This document shows positions 1-12,200 of a stretch of 64,000 nt of DNA, in pieces. How positions within the stretch are numbered: the stretch's first letter is position 1; each line of letters begins with the position of its first letter. Under the pieces are notes generated by a model. The model did no database searches. It saw only the letters and a program-made list of their open reading frames with translations, and was not told the origin of the DNA. Made by a program: the position numbers and the translations under genes. The DNA is from Quercus robur (Eukaryota; Streptophyta; Magnoliopsida; Fagales; Fagaceae), in contig NC_065538.1 in assembly GCF_932294415.1 (NCBI RefSeq), forward strand, positions 22,227,759-22,291,758, in the 5' to 3' direction.

Positions 1-56
1 ACATTACAATTATGAGAGCAATTGTGTTTATTGTATGAATTATGTTCATGATGTAG

Positions 57-725
57 GTGAAATCTATAGGAGCGACAGTCGAGCATGCAGTCATTTATGA
101 AAAAGTATACACTACCAAAGATGGGACTCCTGTTACTACCCAAGCGAGATAGAACATTTTAAGCACAATTGGAATCAAATTTTTAGTATATTTTGTGTTG
201 TATTGTTTATTGAAAGTAATATGTTATTTAGTTCTTGTGGAAAAACAGGCCAAGATGAGAGAATTTTCGAATGAAGAGGGCATGGCACTACAAGGAAAGC
301 TTGGTGGTGGAATCCTATGGTCCAAAGACGATGCGTATGCTCGAGTGATGGGTTCAGAGCGCTCTGGACGTGTACGTGGGATGGGTTTTGGACTAACCCC
401 ATCAGGAAGAAATGGGGCAAACCTTTCACAGTCTGCATTGACTCCACCGCTGTCAAGCGAAACGACCGAAAGGATTGTGGAGTTAGAGACTTCCCTTGTA
501 GATGTAAATGAGCAACTAGCTCAATCAGAGGTGAGGCATGAAGAGCAATTCACACAATCACTAGCCCAATTTGAAGTGAGGCATCAAGAACAACTCACCC
601 AATCAGATGCAAGGCATCAACAGCAAATGGTCGAAGTGTTGATGCATATAAGAGATATTTGGCCCAACTTAGCCCACATATGCGCAATTCAAATCCTTCT
701 TAGGCAGCAAAAAAATGTTATTTAG
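57..725 (+). pseudogene. CACTA (En/Spm) transposase C-terminal remnant, Transposase_24-like
   Basis: Two pieces read like the C-terminal part of plant Ptta/En/Spm-type transposases. Piece one (57-152, after a TAG acceptor) carries a motif ending KVYTTKDGTPVTTQAR and then hits an in-frame TAG at 150-152 with no clear GT donor. Piece two (from 249, after an AACAG acceptor, to the stop at 725) carries DAYARVMGSERSGRVRGMGFGLTPS-like sequence, typical of the family, followed by a Gln/Glu/His-rich stretch with three repeats of the QSEVRHEEQ/QSDARHQQQ type that should form a coiled coil. The catalytic part would lie left of the window. The broken donor and lack of upstream sequence make this a remnant or a truncated view of an element. 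Family assignment is from recognition, fairly sure; integrity is unknown. Confidence 0.7.
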
Positions 726-2276
726 CAAAAAACAACTTATTGCAATGCATTGTTATGTGATATTAATACGATGCCTTTAATATATTTAAGGTGGCAATGC
801 TTGATGCAGATTCTCTGTGGTACAGAAGAGATCTTGGGAAGTTTCAAGGAGAACTACCATAAAAATTGGTGATTTGACTTTCATATGAAGAGTAGTAATT
901 TTGAGATAGCAAAGTTGTGCATGTATTTGGTAGTATTTATGAAAGAATGCCTTTGTTGATCACATCCTTGGTGGTATAGTGTTTTTTGGATTGAATTAGT
1001 TAACTTAAAGGCTAAATAGTTTAAAAACATTGTGTTCAACAAATGATGAGATTGGTGTAGACGATGCGTACTGTTTAATGTTGTAGGCCATGTTCATCTC
1101 AAAACTCTTGTAGATGAAGTGTCAAAATGTGATAATTCTTATTACAACAAATATTATGGAGCTGGACAAGGAGTGGGAGTGTTTGATTGAATTATGAAGA
1201 TTTGATGGCCTGTTTGTAATGATGGAGCCATACATGTCTAAGTGTTTGATAACACAGCTTTCAGATGTATGTGTTTAAACTCTATACCTTTATATTTTTG
1301 TTCATAATTGAATTTGTTGGCTATTGATTGTGATAATCATTTCTATTATTTCTAGGGTTTAAGCTTGTTCTGGTTATCTATGTATTTAAACCTGACATAC
1401 TAGACCTTCAATGCATGTAAAGTAAAGGGGTGGGGGGGAGGGAGATGTTACCAAGTACTAAGATGTTTATATTTCTTTCCTAGTTCTGCTTTTCCTGTAT
1501 CAGCCATCTAGCTATGCATCAAGTAAGTTACATTTAAGACATTGTCCCTTATAAAAGAGCAAACAGAGTTATAGGCACATGAAGTTTTTCAAAACTTTTT
1601 AGTGTGGATTTCAGTTTAAATGGGTTAATCTGAATAGTATTGCTAATGCACACTTGACCTATCTAACTATACTGTTGGTCAATCCATAACTAAATATTAA
1701 TGTTTGTATAAGTGATGGCCTTGAATAGTATTGCCATTTCTATTTCAAACGTGCTTCCTATCAGCTAAATCATATCACCAACCTTGCCTCTTTACTTCAT
1801 GTATTATAGTCTACAAGTTTAAGGAAAAGCATTATGGAAGCAGTGGTGCCTCCTCTGGATTGACTTCAAATTTGGCATTTACACTTATGCAGATTTGTAC
1901 AACTTTGTACTCTCTCTATGAACTCTGTAACTGAATATAGGCTTCTAATGTGAAGCAAATATGGTTAACTAAAATTTAAGAAAATTTTGTAGGAAGCCTG
2001 AAGGTCTGCTATAAGAATTTATGCCAAAATTGACCATACCTCATGATAGTGTTTGTTGGCATGCTTATTCACTTAGTCATTTATGAAATTTCAATTTCAC
2101 CTGGTATAATAAATTAGCAATTGAATTAAGGATAGGGCTTCTCTTCACTCCAATTGTATTTCAAATGAATAGGTGTTAGTTCATGGTCAAGATTTTATTT
2201 CGAAAAATCTGAGGTGTCAATTAAACGCGTCACTCATTTAAACACATACTGGGACGCTTTGACTCTCCTCTACCAG
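726..2276. other. AT-rich stretch without recognised gene
   Basis: Only short chance open frames occur. The first few hundred bases may be untranslated sequence of the transposase remnant. A short G-rich run lies near 1427-1442. No terminal repeats or RNA gene recognised. Confidence 0.5.
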
Positions 2277-2760
2277 GTGCACATTGTTCAGAGGGGTGTT
2301 GTCCAGCCTTTAATTGAGATGCTTAAGTCCCCATATGCACAGCTTGGAGAGATGTCAGCTTTTGTACTAGGGAGGTTGGCAAAGGTTAGTGTCTTTCCTT
2401 TTCACTTGTGCAATTATCAATATTATTATTTTTTGAAACTTGGTTGCATATTATGCAAGGGATACATGTTTCCCTGGCCTGATAAAATAAATTGAATTTT
2501 AGGACAAGCATAACCAAGCTGGCATTACTCATAGTGGAGGTATAGTGCCTCCACTCAGACTAATTGACTCAAGAAATGGAGCTTTGCAGCATAATTCTGC
2601 CTATTCTTATGGGATTTTCAAGAGCTAACTTCTTGCCTCACATACTTTCTTTCTGTGGGTTTAGAGTTGCTGCTTGAGCTTTTACAGTCTACAAGCCTGA
2701 AGCAGAAACATGATGGTTCAAAGGCACTATACAAGTTGGCTACCAAGGCCACTTCAAGCT
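2277..2760 (+). pseudogene. Armadillo-repeat protein pseudogene, ARIA/ABAP1-like
   Basis: Three fragments align in order with the armadillo region of ARIA/ABAP1 (ARM-repeat plus BTB proteins; ARIA is an ABF2-interacting ABA-signalling factor). Fragment 1, 2277-2384, has VQRGVVQPLIEMLKSP and ends at a GT donor. Fragment 2 starts at 2503 after an AG acceptor with DKHNQAGITHSGG and continues to a premature stop at 2626-2628. Fragment 3, about 2658-2760, has GLELLLELLQST...KALYKLATKA. Phase 0 splicing between fragments 1 and 2 is preserved, so this was a genomic copy and not a retrocopy. The exons expected between fragments 2 and 3 are missing, fragment 2 shifts frame after its conserved part, and no BTB domain is present. 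Broken beyond function. Confidence 0.8.
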
Positions 2761-3356
2761 GGCTTGTAGCAATTGTAGATGGTTCAGCTCAAGCTGTCTT
2801 TTGTAATGTCTCGTGTATTTTGTTCATTTTTGGAAGCCAATCATCTTGAAGTAGTCACTTTCTTGTATGCCACATTGTTAGGCTTATATTCCTTCATTAG
2901 ATCAATGGAAGAGCATAGTAGGCAGTGAGTTTTAGCTGTTGAATTGATCATATTTCATTCTATGAAAAGCAAGGTTGATTAGTTAATAATGGTTGAATTG
3001 ATCATATTTCATTCTATGAAAAGCAGTACCTTGAGTATGGTTTTGCATTTGGAGCATTTTCTTACAGGAATGAGTAAATGGCGGGAATTTGTGATTTAGC
3101 TGCTTTTCAATTTTTGGAGTTTCCCGTAATTGGAATTTGGAAAACATTAATTTGTTTATATCAATGAGTGAACTCGATTCCCCTTTTCTCTCAAGTTTAC
3201 CGTTTCTTTGTTTCTTGTTTGTTTAGTTAACAAATTATCCACCAGTATCGCAATGTTTAGACTTTAGAATTTAAAGTAAATAAAAGTTTAGTGACTTAAG
3301 TACCAATAATCGATCATAGGATTTTCTAATAAAGTTAATAATAACAAAAAGTTTAG
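2761..3356. other. Non-coding spacer
   Basis: A direct duplication of about 35 bp is visible: the string beginning TGAATTGATCATATTTCATT occurs at about 2940 and again at about 2994. Nothing else recognised. Confidence 0.4.
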
Positions 3357-3514
3357 TGTCATAATTAAATGTACAATTTTTGCTACAACTCCCTCACAGA
3401 GTATGTTGTGAGTGATGGAGTTGTGAACCTATATGAACCCTACACTTTTTCTCCATCACTCATACCATGCCACGTGAGCAAATTATGACGAAAATTGTGC
3501 ATTTTATTGTGGCA
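3357..3514. mobile_element. Foldback MITE with about 24-bp terminal inverted repeats
   Basis: The left end (3357-3380, TGTCATAATTAAATGTACAA...) matches the reverse complement of the right end (about 3491-3514, ending ATTTTATTGTGGCA) at most positions. Inside, a second perfect inverted pair (GAGTGATGGAG / CTCCATCACTC) near 3410 and 3452 lets the whole 158 bp fold into a hairpin. No coding capacity. I could not settle a target-site duplication, so the superfamily is open. Confidence 0.55.
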
Positions 3515-4923
3515 TTATACTTTTGTAATAATAATCACAGGTTTCAAGTTGTTAGCCTACTAGTGCTAACACCTTCTATTCTAAGGCTTCTGTAGTTTTT
3601 GTAGTATGATTTCCAAACCCCATTTACCCCTTCCCCCTTTACCTAGCTAGTAATTAAAAAAAAAGCACCAACAATTTGAAAGTGAATAAAATTGGAAATT
3701 CCAAATCTAAGTCAGGTGACAAGGCACATATTTTCTTTTTCTAAATTTATTTTTACTCAATTTTTATTCGTGAGGCATTGTAGATAACATATATGAGTTA
3801 AATCTCAAGTTAAAAAGGGCTAATCAAATAAACTAATAAAGCATAAGTTGGGTAACTATCCCGTGTTCCCCTCATATTAGCATAAACAAGCTAGGGATGT
3901 AAATGATAATCTATCAGTAATGATATCTTTTGTTGTGTCTTGTGCGTGTGATTTGAATATCACCTCCCCGTTCCTCACTATTTACCTATAAGAAGAAAAT
4001 GGGTTAATTATCATTTTAGTCTCTAATGTTTTCTTTATGTATCAAAATCGTCTCTATCATTTTAAACATGTCAGTTTAATCCTTAATCTTTATACCTCTA
4101 CAATTAATGATAAATGAAAAAAGTTAAATGTAACTCATAGTGATATTAAAATATTATTTTTATAATAAAAAGAAAAAGAGAGAGTATATACAGTAAAATC
4201 CTCCATATTCTATTCATTATATTATGACCGTTATTACTTCATCGGCCATAATATTGTTTCCTTTCCTCCCTCGGATATGATTTTGCACCCAATTCTAATT
4301 GAGTATATCAAACTAAAGATAGTTTTTCGGAACCAAATCTTGTCCTAATAGAATTTTGTGACAAATTAATGAAGTATTCTACTTTACGAAAAAGAAAAAG
4401 GACAATAATACAAATGGGTAAAAAGGAAAAATACAAATAGGAGAGATTTCTTCGTTGACACTCAAAACTACGTACTCCAATAATGGAATGAACCACTGCA
4501 CCCTTCGACACTATAAGATCAGAAATATACATGTACTGATATTCTCTTTAAACCAACAATCTAACTTGTACATAAGGGTGACAATTTTTATTTTTTTTTT
4601 GGAGAGAAATGTAAATGAGTTAAAGTTGACACTAACCAACATAGTATGACTTGATTCATATAAATAAATATTTTTTTATCTAATATAAAATTAAGTAATT
4701 AAAATAATTCTATTTATTATATTAATATATTCTTCATCGAAACTCTAAGGTTTTTACTTTTTTAACCCAAAATAAAAAGAAAAAAAAAATCTGTTCTTTT
4801 TTTATTTGTGGTAGATTGTGCATTTCTTTTGTAGAGAACTTTAAGAACTATTTATTTGTAAGATATTAGTATTTTATGATATTCTTACAAAATGGATTTT
4901 GTGTAAAATTTATTTGTTTATAA
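3515..4923. other. AT-rich spacer, no gene seen
   Basis: Long A/T tracts, a short GA stretch near 4170 and no sustained coding signal on either strand. Confidence 0.5.
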
Positions 4924-5295
4924 TCTATATATATATAAAACCGAAGCCTCTGCTGGCACCACAATTTTCCACGTCACACAATATTTAAAAAATAAAAACA
5001 TTATAACACCTCAAAACCCTAGCAACCTTACCCCTCTCTCAAGTTAAGAAATACCACAATTTTCCACGTCATCACAATATTTAAAAAATAAAAATAAAAA
5101 CATTATAACACCTCAAAACCCTAGCAACCTTACCCCTCTCTCATGTTAAGAAATATAAAGCCACAGTTTCTGCAAACTCTCTCTCTCCAAACATAAATAT
5201 CAAATTCAACCCCTTTAATTTCTCTTTATATTTTTGAGGCTTCTATAGAGTTATAGTGAGTTATGCTAATTTTGTTTTGTGTGTGTGTGTGTATA

Positions 5296-5602
5296 GATGG
5301 TCATAATACTCCGGTATTCCAAGAGAAGTTTGTGTTTTCATTAATTGAATGCCTTAGAGAGATAAGTGTTACAGTTTGGAACAGTAATACAAAAGACGAT
5401 TTCATTGGCAGCAGAAAGTAATTACTTTGTCTCATATTTTTGTTTTTTGAATTGATTTTGTGTGCTTTTTAGACCCTTTTGGATCAATTTTGTTAATTGG
5501 GTGTTTTTTTTTTTTTTTTTTTTTGATAGGATCCAATTGGGGAAGGTTCTTTCAAAGGGTTACGACGACCGCAGTTGGTGTCTGTATACTAATAGTGGGG
5601 GG
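5296..5602 (+). pseudogene. Captured C2-domain gene fragment inside the Helitron
   Basis: Exon one (5296-5417) encodes NTPVFQEKFVFSL...VTVWNSNTKDDFIGS, and exon two (5530-5602) encodes IQLGKVLSKGYDDRSW. This is the second half of a small plant C2-domain protein resembling elicitor-responsive protein 3, a calcium/phospholipid-binding type. Exon one has a TATAG acceptor just before it and a GT donor; exon two has a GATAG acceptor and a GTAAGTG donor, and the phase across the 112-bp intron is preserved with no stop codon. So the fragment was taken as genomic DNA with its intron. The start codon and remaining strands of the C2 fold are absent. Same strand as the Helitron. Expression unknown. Confidence 0.75.
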
Positions 5603-6132
5603 GTAAGTGCTATAAATTACTAACCCTTTTAAGTGTATAATCTGTTTCTAAAATTATCTATAATATTTTGTCCTCCGAAAATTTTATCTCTTTAATTTTA
5701 GTATATTGTGTTTCTTAAGCTATAGACAGATTTTCTTTATTTCTTATTTTCAATAATAAATCATTTTATTACAATACTGGTAATTGTTTGAGAAATCCAA
5801 TATGTTCATATCTCTATAGAATAGAGAATAGTAGAAGCCAATTTTATTACAACTACTTAAATTGAGTTGACTTAATTCCGTACAATTACAAAGTATAGCA
5901 TGAAAGATAATGGAATTAATTGTTGTAATTTTTATTTTCTTTTCATGTTTTGAATTTCCATGTTTTTATTGTTGATGAGAAATTAAGGCTTAGTTGCACA
6001 ATATGTGTAAATTCTTCAGAAGACTACTTTAAATAGTAAGTCAATGTGTCTCTTACATTTGGATATTAGTTATAATTATTTTCAAACGATTGTACCAATA
6101 AAAGTGAATGTGTATAAATTTTGTTTAACTAT

Positions 6133-6149
6133 CCCGTGCATCGCACGGG
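6133..6149 (+). terminator. Helitron 3' hairpin (rolling-circle replication terminator)
   Basis: Perfect 7-bp stem CCCGTGC/GCACGGG with a 3-nt loop, 7 nt before the terminal CTAG. Confidence 0.85.
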
Positions 6150-6160
6150 TTAGCGACTAG

Positions 6161-7898
6161 TTATTATAATTCATGAGTTTATAAATATAAAAATATGCTA
6201 ATCATCTTAGGTAATTTTTTTAAACGGGTTATATCATGGGTAATTATATGGTCTTAGGTAATTTTTTAATGACCATTATTTCTCATTTCTAACTTATTGT
6301 AAAAATTCAATGTGTAAGATTTAATGACACTTAGGGTCAAATTCTCTCCTCCCTACTCAATAAGGGATTTGAATTCAAGTTTTTTTTTTTTTTTTTTTTT
6401 GAATTAAAAAAACTAAATAATACCATTAAACCATAAATTTCTTATCAAGTAAATCATCCAATATTATAACTAGCTCAATATGACATAAAATCATATTCAG
6501 CCTTTTGCGGTTTTTAATTTTTGGCACGAGGATGTCGATCCCTGATTGATGAGTCTAGACAAAAGTCACATAATCTTGTTTAATATCTTTAAAAGAGAAT
6601 GTTCATTACAATTTTTGGAAAATTTATTTGTCTTGTACAGTTCGTTATATTTCAACTTCTTTGGAAAAATCTGGCCCATATGATCTTTAAATTTGGAAAC
6701 ATGGACATTTGCAAGTACGGTACACATGATTGTTTTCACTCTGTCCATTAACGTTATGCACTAAATAGTTAAATTACTACTTGGATATTTCGAAACTGAT
6801 TGAATCATGAGTTGGAGAAGTTCTATCTTACAACCTGAGCGAGCTTCGAAACGTTTTGCTAGAAAGTGTGAGAAAGATTTTATTTGAAATTTTAAAACAT
6901 TTACTACCACTAGTCCACTACCAATTTGGGGAAAAGAAACTGTGGAAATTTTCAAGTGTTTTTTTAGAAAAAATTGAATACCAAGTAAGCTCGCTAAGAA
7001 GTTTTGTAATTTGGTGATATCCACTACTCTCTTTTATGACAACCGAGATTCAACTCCTCATTTTTATTGTCGTACCTATCAAATTATCATAAAAGAATAA
7101 TAATTTAAACTTCTAATTTTTTTTTAAAAATCTCATCCTTGATTTCTGATCTCAACTACCAATAATAAAGATCATAAAAGCAAAAAGCCTTGTAGTTGTA
7201 GCTCATTTGACATGTCTCCATTCACAAATTGTTTAAGGGTTCAACAGAGGAGATGTTCGAGATGTAATGTTATAGTAGTATATTATTGTATATATATTTC
7301 TAACCATCTAAAAAAAACCATAAAATATCACTAACTTTTGTCCTGCTTTTTTAATATCTGTTTGCTGGCATGATAAAATTAAAAATGCTACTAGTCATAA
7401 TGGTTAATGGATTAGATAAGAGAGAATCTTAGAGCCCCAAACTCAAACAAAGGGGAAAAAATCACCTCTTTCACATTGCAAAGCTTGAATATTTCCTTCT
7501 ATATGATTGTCAATTTGTCATTGCAAAATAACACGAGTTACGATTTTTATGGCAATTTTTATAATATATAAAATGCCTATTATAATTAATCTAAAAATAT
7601 GCATATTATAAATACCTATAATCTTTGATTGATAATCATAATGAACTCAAAATTTTGAATGTAAAGATAAATGAAAAAAAAAAATGATAAAATTTAGCTA
7701 CAGAATTAGTTGTAGCTTAAGGCTACAACTTTACTCAATATCTTTTTATTGAAGTTGAATTTTAACAAATCTATCATTGGATTATATCTTCATCAACAAA
7801 TTGTTTATATTGTAAGTTTTTGTAATTTAAAATTATGCATAAAATATAAACTTATAGTTTATATAGTAAATAATATCTGATTAACAAAAAATTTAATA
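6161..7898. other. AT-rich spacer, no gene seen
   Basis: T-runs (around 6380-6401), short tandem TA stretches and no recognisable coding sequence or transposon ends. Open frames at 6566-7024 on the minus strand are AT-rich and unrecognised. Confidence 0.45.
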
Positions 7899-8647
7899 TC
7901 TGTATATATTAAGAGGATTCAGAAGTTAGTTATTGCTTTTTTCCCTGTCAAAAATACCCCTAAATTAATTAACCAACAACTTAAAAATGGGGTTAAAATA
8001 GTAAATTGAAAAAAGAAAATTAGTTATTGCCTTTTTTACTATAAAAAATATTCCTACCTTGTCTGTATATATTAAGAGGATTCAGAAAGTTAGTTATTGT
8101 TTTTTTTCCTGTAAAAAATACTCCTAAATTAATTAACCAACAACTTAAAAATGAGGTTAAAATAATAAATTGGAAAAAGAAAGTTAGTTATTGCTTTTTT
8201 TACTTTAAAAAATACCCTTACCTAAAATTTAAAAATGGGGTTAAAATAGTAAATTGACAAAAATAATAAATTCATACTTCTACGTTGAAATACCTTCCTG
8301 CTTCTAATAAACTCCTACTTTTACGTTGATTTAAATTCCTACTTCTACTCACTAACTCCCTACAAAATAGGATTACTCTTTTGTAAATTTTAAAACTCCT
8401 CCAATCTACAAGACTCACCCCACGTATTCATTTTTTTTACTTCATCACAATGTAATTGTTTCTTCTATCCTCCTTTTTTTTTCAAATTTTTTTTTTTTTT
8501 TTTATAATTTCATTACACCCTTAGTTTTTTTTATTTGTGATTGGAAAAAGTAGAAATCCCAAATTATAATAAACACAAATTATTAATTTTTATCCAAAAA
8601 ATAGAAGAGCCTCTGAGCACATACGTGAGCGCGTGCTCAGAGGTTAA
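7899..8647 (+). mobile_element. Decayed Helitron-like element with duplicated 5' end
   Basis: A Helitron-like 5' start, TCTGTATATATTAAGAGGAT, occurs twice (7899 and 8062), heading two tandem copies of about 160 bp. At the right, a long hairpin with perfect 11-bp arms, CCTCTGAGCAC (8610-8620) and GTGCTCAGAGG (8633-8643), is followed directly by TTAAT, one base pattern away from CTAGT by two transitions. The layout suggests a Helitron whose terminal CTAG has mutated. No coding capacity. The assignment rests on these end structures only. Confidence 0.5.
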
Positions 8648-9212
8648 TATGTATGAAGAATGTAAAAAACAAATAATTTAAATGTTAGATTTTCAAAATA
8701 TATAGTAATATTTATTTTATTAAGTAAGGTTATAGTTTTATACTACAATAAATTTTGTAGTTAAATTTTGTCAAAAGAAAAAAAAAATAACTATCTAAAA
8801 TGAATCTTGACAATCATGTGGAAGTTATTCAAAACCCCAATCCATTTTTATCAATTTTATCACGCAAAAGTCCCATTCCCACATTAGTCAACATCTTCAA
8901 TAATTTTGAAAAAATGTCACAAACAAAAAAAATGTCACAAACAAGTTATTACTAGGAAGTTGGCAGGGTACCCCACCACAATTTCCTTACACAAAAACAA
9001 AAAATTAAAGAACAAACCAACAAAACTGTACCAAAACCCTTTCATTTCACCAACCTATCCCTTTCAAGTTTCAACAACAACCAAAACAATGTTCACAAAA
9101 TCTTAAAACTCTTTTATTATTTTTCAACAAAATTTCTAAGTTACAACCCTTATAGTTTATACCCCAAAGCCCAAAGGGCCAAAAAAAAACTCCTTGTAAG
9201 TCATAATTCACA
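8648..9212. other. 5' flank of the LEA_2 gene
   Basis: AT-rich sequence with no gene. A weak TATA-like string, TATAGTTTATA, is at 9151-9161, about 60 bp before the ATG, in a plausible position for a core promoter. Confidence 0.4.
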
Positions 9213-12200
9213 ATGGCATTGGCACATTCCAAAGCCGAGTATTACACCCACACCCACTTACCCCCGCACCAAAACTACGTCGTTTTGACCCCTTACTACC
9301 CGCCTTTCAACAGAAACCGTTGCCGCATATTCTGTACCGTTTTACTAATCCTCTTAGCCGCCACCGTGTTCTTCTTATGGCCGTGCAATCCCGACGTGAA
9401 GATCATGCGGTTCAAACTGAACCGTGTGCATGTCCACACGTTCCCGCGCGTGGCCGTGGACATCTCAATCTTCGTGACCGTTAAGGTTCGGAACACCGAC
9501 GTGTATTCTATGGACTACGCGTTTCTCGACGTTGGTGTCGGCTATAGGGGGAAGAGGCTTGGTCACGTGAGGTCTGAAAGTGGTCACGTGACCTCTAGAG
9601 GGTCGTCCTACGTGGACGCGGTGCTGGAATTCGATGGGGTCGAACTGCTGTCAGACGTGGTGTTCTTGCTTGAGGACTTGGCTAAGGGTACGGTGCCGTT
9701 TGATACTGTCACGGAGATTAAAGGCCACCTTGGCGTTTACATCCTTCAAGTCCCACTAATGGTAAAAACTGTCTCCGTTTAAAAAATTACTACTTCATTT
9801 TACTTTTATCTTGTAAATAACGTGTAATAATGTAATTTTAAAAAAAAAAAATTAGGGTGAGGAAGGTTAAACTTTGAAGTTAATTTTAGTTTGGGATTGA
9901 GTAAAATTGAAGTTGAAGTTGCCGGAAAATTTGTTTATAAGTTAGGCTAAAGATAAACAGATAAAATGCTAACTTGTAACTTGTAAGGGAGGTTCAACAT
10001 TTTTGTTTTGTTTTTTTTTTTTTGAGAAAGAAACTTGGAAGTTAATGTCATGATTGTGTACTGAATTGGTACAAAGTGGGGTATGATTCGTTTGAGGAAG
10101 AGTTATAGATGCTGTAATTCTTGTCTTTTCGAATCAGTTCTCGTTGTCCCCTACCAAGGCCTATGGGATTTTTGTCTTGAATCCTGTCTAAAAAATGGTC
10201 TTTACTTTAATAGATATTGGGATTTTTTATTTTATTTTATTTATTTATTTTTTTTTTGTGGAGATGTTACTTATTTGAATCTTTTGGAGGTTTCAAGATA
10301 TTTGGTTAGCTTTGAAGTTTAGAGATATTTTGGTCATTTTTTAAATCTTGGGAATATTTTGATGGTTTTGGCCCTTTTGGAAGTAATTTTCTTACTTTAA
10401 AATTTTAACACGTATTTCGGTCGTTTTAAATTTTGATGTATTTTGGAGATTTTAAGGTTACTATAGGTATTTTTGTCATTTTGAAGGTCTTAAGGTTATT
10501 TTGGTCATGCTAAAAGTTTCAAAGATATTTTGGTAAAAGATTTTAAGGCAATTTGGGTAACAAACCAATATGATAATCTTAATGTGAATAAAAACATCTT
10601 AAGAAACTAACATTTCACAAAAATCTGATATTATGTGAACTGTGAAAAACTTTATACTCTTTTAAGACTGAATTAAAGTTGAGTCATGTGTTTAATTCAG
10701 ATTCTCTTTCTGGGATTCTTAATATCAACATTTTTTATTAGATATTATCATTCTTTCCAATAAAGTTTAATTTTTTTAATGAATCAGTCATTTCATTTCC
10801 AGCTCAAAAGAATTAATTTTAAAAATTCCGTACAATAATTTCTCATGTACATGCTGCAGTGAGTTACTGTGTTTGTTTCTCTTGAGTTTGCTCCAACATG
10901 GTATTCTGAGTTTTCTTATACTGTATTGATGTACTTGTTTCTGTGAAATAAATCTGCTTAATCATTGAAAAAAATTATTGAATTGTAAATTTAATCACAT
11001 AAATTGTTCTTGTAACTTTATATATGGGATAAATTTTGTTTCCTTGAACCACCCAAGTCTCAACCTCTTTTTAAATATTAGAATTTAAGAAATCTAAACT
11101 TTTTATTTTTTAGGGGAGGTGGAGCTCATAATTTTTGACACAGCTAGGCTAGCTAGGTTACAAAATATTAATTCTTAATTGTATGGAGTAATAGATTTTT
11201 CAAAATTTTGGGGGGGGGGGGGGGGGTGAGGAGCCCATTTCTGAACTAGTTCTGCCTTTCGGTACTGGTTTCTGTGGTTTTCATGTTCAATAAATGTCAG
11301 TCACCCTTGGAGTTTATTGATTGAGGATTAGTTGGGGTGCCTAGAAACATTCAAGATAAGTTACTTATTGATGAATGATCTTGTATGGACATATTTGCCT
11401 TAATTTGGGAGAACATTTTGAGGAGCTAGATATCTTGGTGATTAACTTGGTATGCAATTCTGTAATACAATCATTAACCCAAATTCTTTACATGGAATGT
11501 TTTGCAAATGCTCCACACTGTTTTTTCCTTTCTATTTTATTTTATGATTTCTCAATGGAAGAAGTTGAGTTCCATTCCTTGTCTAGTTTTCCCTCAGATC
11601 TATCTAATGCATCCATTTTCTCATTGTAATTTTGTGATGCAACACTTTTGGTTTTGGAGTCTGTTCTGCCCTGCATAAAGAAAATGACAAGTTAGAATTT
11701 TTGTAATCCATACCAAATTATATGCTGGTACTCCACATTTTATTGTTTCTACTTTCTAACTATCATTCCAATTTCTCTAACTTTCCCGTGTTTTCAGAAT
11801 ACAATTCAAATTTACTGATACTGTGTTTACTGTAATTTTTTAACAGGCTAAAGTATCGTGTGAGGTGTTGGTAAATACGGTTAATCAGACCATTGCCCAT
11901 CAAAATTGTTATGCTCGGGTAAGCAGAATAAGCTTATTATTCATTTCTATTTGTAGGCCAAAGTCTCCATTTTAGATCTAAAGAATGACACTACATATCT
12001 ATGCATATACACCATAACTATCCTTATACAAACTGTAGAACTTTTCAATGGAGATTGACCATGACCCCATCCATGCATACAATGGGCTACTTTCCTCAAA
12101 CTGCACCATAAAGTATAATCTAATTGCTGTAAAAAAATTTGGTTTGTTGCACATGCATGCATTGGCCGCTTGCAATTTAGTCATTATTGTGCAGTTATGG

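Larger units (their letters stand above)
4924..6160 (+). mobile_element. Non-autonomous Helitron carrying captured gene exons
   Basis: The element begins TCTATATATATATAAAACC after an A and ends CTAG before a T, as Helitrons insert between A and T without target duplication. The 3' end has a perfect hairpin, CCCGTGC-ATC-GCACGGG (6133-6149), followed 11 nt later by CTAG (6157-6160), the diagnostic rolling-circle terminator layout. No Rep/helicase is encoded, so it is non-autonomous. The left part holds a direct duplication of about 95-100 bp (about 4959-5053 and 5053-5155). The middle carries two exons of a C2-domain gene (5296-5602). Length 1237 bp. Confidence 0.85.

Noticed and set aside
1731..1934. 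Small ORF of 67 codons
   Set aside because: No promoter, composition or homology support.
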